Assembly (NCBI RefSeq): GCF_002443255.2
Contig: NW_019211457.1
Coordinates: 51,500,617-51,564,616, forward strand
DNA: 64,000 nucleotides
Source: Varroa destructor
Taxonomy: Eukaryota > Arthropoda > Arachnida > Mesostigmata > Varroidae
Direction of reading: 5' to 3'
The notes beneath the pieces were generated by a model. The model saw only the letters and a list, made by a program, of their open reading frames with translations, did not search any database and was not told the DNA's origin. A program made the position numbers and the translations under genes. Below, in pieces: positions 61,809-64,000 of the stretch; positions within the stretch are counted from its first letter, which is position 1; each line of letters begins with the position of its first letter.

Positions 61809-62228
61809 TCACCAAAAATCGTAATGGCCATCAAGATGGTTATCGTGATGGTATTGGTCTTCATGCTTGTCAACAAATACAACCTTCGTCTTTCCCTTGT
61901 GATGATGATGTTTCTCAGTAACCTGATGATGATGATGTATAGGAACTGGCATAGGGACAGGGTGAGGCACTGTCAGGATTCGAGTAATCGTTCGTGGTGG
62001 CATAGGCGGCCGCGGCGGTGGTGGAGGGTAGTGACCACCCCCATTTGCGTGTCCTCTATTGTGTACCAGCAGCAAGGGCGCCAAACCAGCTAAGAGAGGT
62101 CCGTATTTGATTGCTTTCTTTAGTCCACCTGCGTCGACAGTCTGCTCCTCAAAATGCAGCATCATTAGCAGAAGCACCAATAGCATAGCGACCTCCATGA
62201 CCATTGCTGCCTTTAGCCGAATCCGCAT
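61809..62228 (-). CDS. Secreted His/Pro-rich protein, 139 aa
   Basis: A complete single-exon frame from ATG (62228) to TGA. Residues 1-24 have a basic start and a Leu/Met-rich core (VAMLLVLLLMML), and a signal-peptidase site is likely after VDA (about residue 33). The mature part begins GGLKKAIKYGPLLAGLAPLL and then has a Gly/His turn. A proline run (YPPPPPRPPMPP, residues 67-78) follows, then a second Pro-rich segment (VPHPVPMPVPI), two HHHH clusters (98-101, 107-110) and an acidic/His C-terminus ending GHYDFW. Such proteins occur in arthropod cuticle and secretions, where His clusters can bind metals; that role is inferred. It has no Cys and no catalytic domain. An upstream in-frame TTG (62264) is not taken as the start because the signal peptide begins at the ATG. 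Confidence 0.75.
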   Translation of the reverse strand: MRIRLKAAMVMEVAMLLVLLLMMLHFEEQTVDAGGLKKAIKYGPLLAGLAPLLLVHNRGHANGGGHYPPPPPRPPMPPRTITRILTVPHPVPMPVPIHHHHQVTEKHHHHKGKTKVVFVDKHEDQYHHDNHLDGHYDFW

Positions 62229-64000
62229 GTTAAAACGGGCTCGGGCTGTCCGTTGCAACCTCAAAGCTGTTGTCTTCGTCTAAATATCCTATGTCAATGG
62301 GTCGATTGCTGATAGCGTTCACGTTTAAAGGCGTAAGAGAGGGGTGCAAAGCCAGAAAGGAGGAAAGGACTAGCCGACCCAATTGTTTACAACTATTACC
62401 GCCACGGCATAAGGAAAAATGCGCAAGCAAGCTGGCTTGCCGCTGACGCGATAGGTCATTGTAAGACCCAGCGTGCGCGGAACCCGAAGCGGAACACGGT
62501 GCGAACGGCGATATTCACTTAGCAGTCGACACACAGCTCGATTCAATGATTTGATTTAACAATGTAATAGTACCCACTGACTCAAGTGTGGGTAATAAGC
62601 AAAAAATAACATGTAAACAAAGGCGTTCTACCGAAATCGTATCAAACAGTAACTTGCTTGGTTAGCCCAACATAGCGGATTAACCATCACAGACCCTTCC
62701 TTAGAAAAGAACAGCTGACGCTATCATCTATCTCTCTTTGGTTAACTGCGATACTGTAAGTAAGAGTTGAACATGGATCGGTTCGAAATTGAATATTTCA
62801 TGAAGCAGGCAACCTTTGTTACACAAGGTCAGTCTGTTAAGATAGAGATGTATTACATCTAGTCACCCATATCCTAGCTTAATTTCTTGGCTCTTTTCAC
62901 TTTAAGATTCGTGAATGCTGCCCAGTGGGTCGTGAAAACTTACTGGCAACAAATGAGTATGCGACTATTATCGTCTGAATAAGTAGATTTACTATATTTA
63001 TGAATATTAGATATTTTCTATAAACAGTGTTTTATTTGCGATTTGTTCGTTGTGTAGCAGCTAGGCGAAGGAATAGAATAGAGGTATCTGATGAGGGTCC
63101 TCTTCTAGAACGACGAATATATCGCTAGCCTAACTTCCTACATGCATGTATTTACTTCTGAAAGGGGAAAGTCGCCATTATGGATTTGTCTAATTTATAT
63201 CCTATACGAGCCATATTTTACTTCGCAAGGAAAAAATATACACAGAGGACTGCCGCCAACGCAATACCAGGCCGCGGACTATAACTGATTATGAGCTGTC
63301 TAAATTATCGATGATCTGGTCACCATTCCTGTTAGATTTTATTTTAGTTGGAAACAGTTTGCATAGTATAGGACTATCTTCTTGTGGGTTTCAGCGGTAT
63401 CATTTGACTTGAACCGCTTGATCCTAATCTAAATAGAACCTAATTTGTCGCCATTGAATTCCACTACAATGGCTTGACACTCTTAAAAGAAATTTCTCAA
63501 TACGGCCAGTTTCAGCACGGTGAACCAGTCTGGTAGTACAAACGACCACTGAGAAATTACGTGGCGCCCCGCGAGGCTCTTGACAGTCGTTATTGACAAT
63601 AGTTATTTTGAGGATTACCTGCCCTTATGATCAGTCCGTTATCACAATCAAGCAGTTTAGGCTAGAACATTTCGATGTTGCCTTTAATTTCGTAAAATTA
63701 ATATACAATCGATCTTTGGATTCGATTTTCAAAAGAATCACTCTACCTGTTAAAAAGTGTAAAATAAAATGTCACCCTCGTTGTTTTGCACCAAAAACCC
63801 CTCTGCCCCCCGTAAAATACAATGCAACTAATATAATGATATAACACAAATATTGGCGTATTTACGAAATCGCAGTTATTAACCAGAGCAAAGTTTTGAG
63901 AAGATAATAGTAAAAGAAGTGTCGCATTGCGTAAGAAATTTCGTGCCATGATTATTGGATCGTTATAGCATGGCCACAACTATCATTCGTAGTGAAAATG
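62229..64000. other. Upstream flank of the His-rich gene, nothing else recognised
   Basis: The first 350 bases are GC-richer and may contain the promoter and leader of the His-rich gene. No clear TATA box was found. Beyond that it is AT-rich, with short frames only (such as 63593-63844, plus, without a known domain). Confidence 0.35.

Noticed and set aside
1..64000. CRISPR arrays, rRNA, bacterial operons, riboswitches, integrated viruses.
   Set aside because: No regular spaced repeats, rRNA-like sequence, operon structure or viral capsid/polymerase frames beyond ordinary transposon relics were seen.

Overview
The window is eukaryotic and almost certainly from an arthropod. Coding sequence is broken into short exons with GT/AG borders, lying in AT-rich introns of up to about 18 kb. 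The transposon remnants are mariner (irritans-like), an R1-like non-LTR retrotransposon and Ty3/gypsy, and TA microsatellites are present. The recognisable exons match animal receptor families. I cannot name the species; a mite or another chelicerate is possible, but that is a guess.

Most of the window (about 13.9-58.1 kb, minus strand) is one gene that I assembled from exons linked by compatible splice phases. 5' to 3' the exons are 58096-57992, 52079-51943 and 47882-47786 (together most of a MAM domain), 29415-29329 and 28513-28411 (Thr-rich stalk), 24606-24146 (Ser/Thr/Pro-rich, N-glycosylatable stalk plus the first part of a membrane helix), 22438-22286 (rest of the helix and cytoplasmic tail) and a tentative last exon, 13989-13922. 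The product would be a single-pass cell-surface protein with an outer MAM domain, a mucin-like stalk and a short tail. The N-terminal exons are not identified. Its introns hold nearly all the transposon debris.

Downstream of it on the same strand, at about 10.5-13.5 kb, is the 5' end of a second gene: a GABA-B receptor first coding exon (10473-11012) with a trinucleotide-rich and GC-rich leader. The first 10.4 kb look like its first large intron. Upstream of the MAM gene is a compact gene (61809-62228, minus) for a secreted His/Pro-rich protein of 139 aa.

Inside the 5.9-kb MAM intron, on the plus strand, four short exons (56922-57515) with matching phases could encode a 105-aa cysteine-free secreted protein that I do not recognise. 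This is the best candidate for something undescribed. Other oddities are a 61-bp inverted repeat at 46.0/46.7 kb whose arms differ only by transitions and stay open in the same frame, a degenerate 33-37 bp minisatellite at the 3' side of the gypsy remnant, and two mariner remnants meeting tail to tail. I saw no rRNA, tRNA, CRISPR array or bacterial-type operon.
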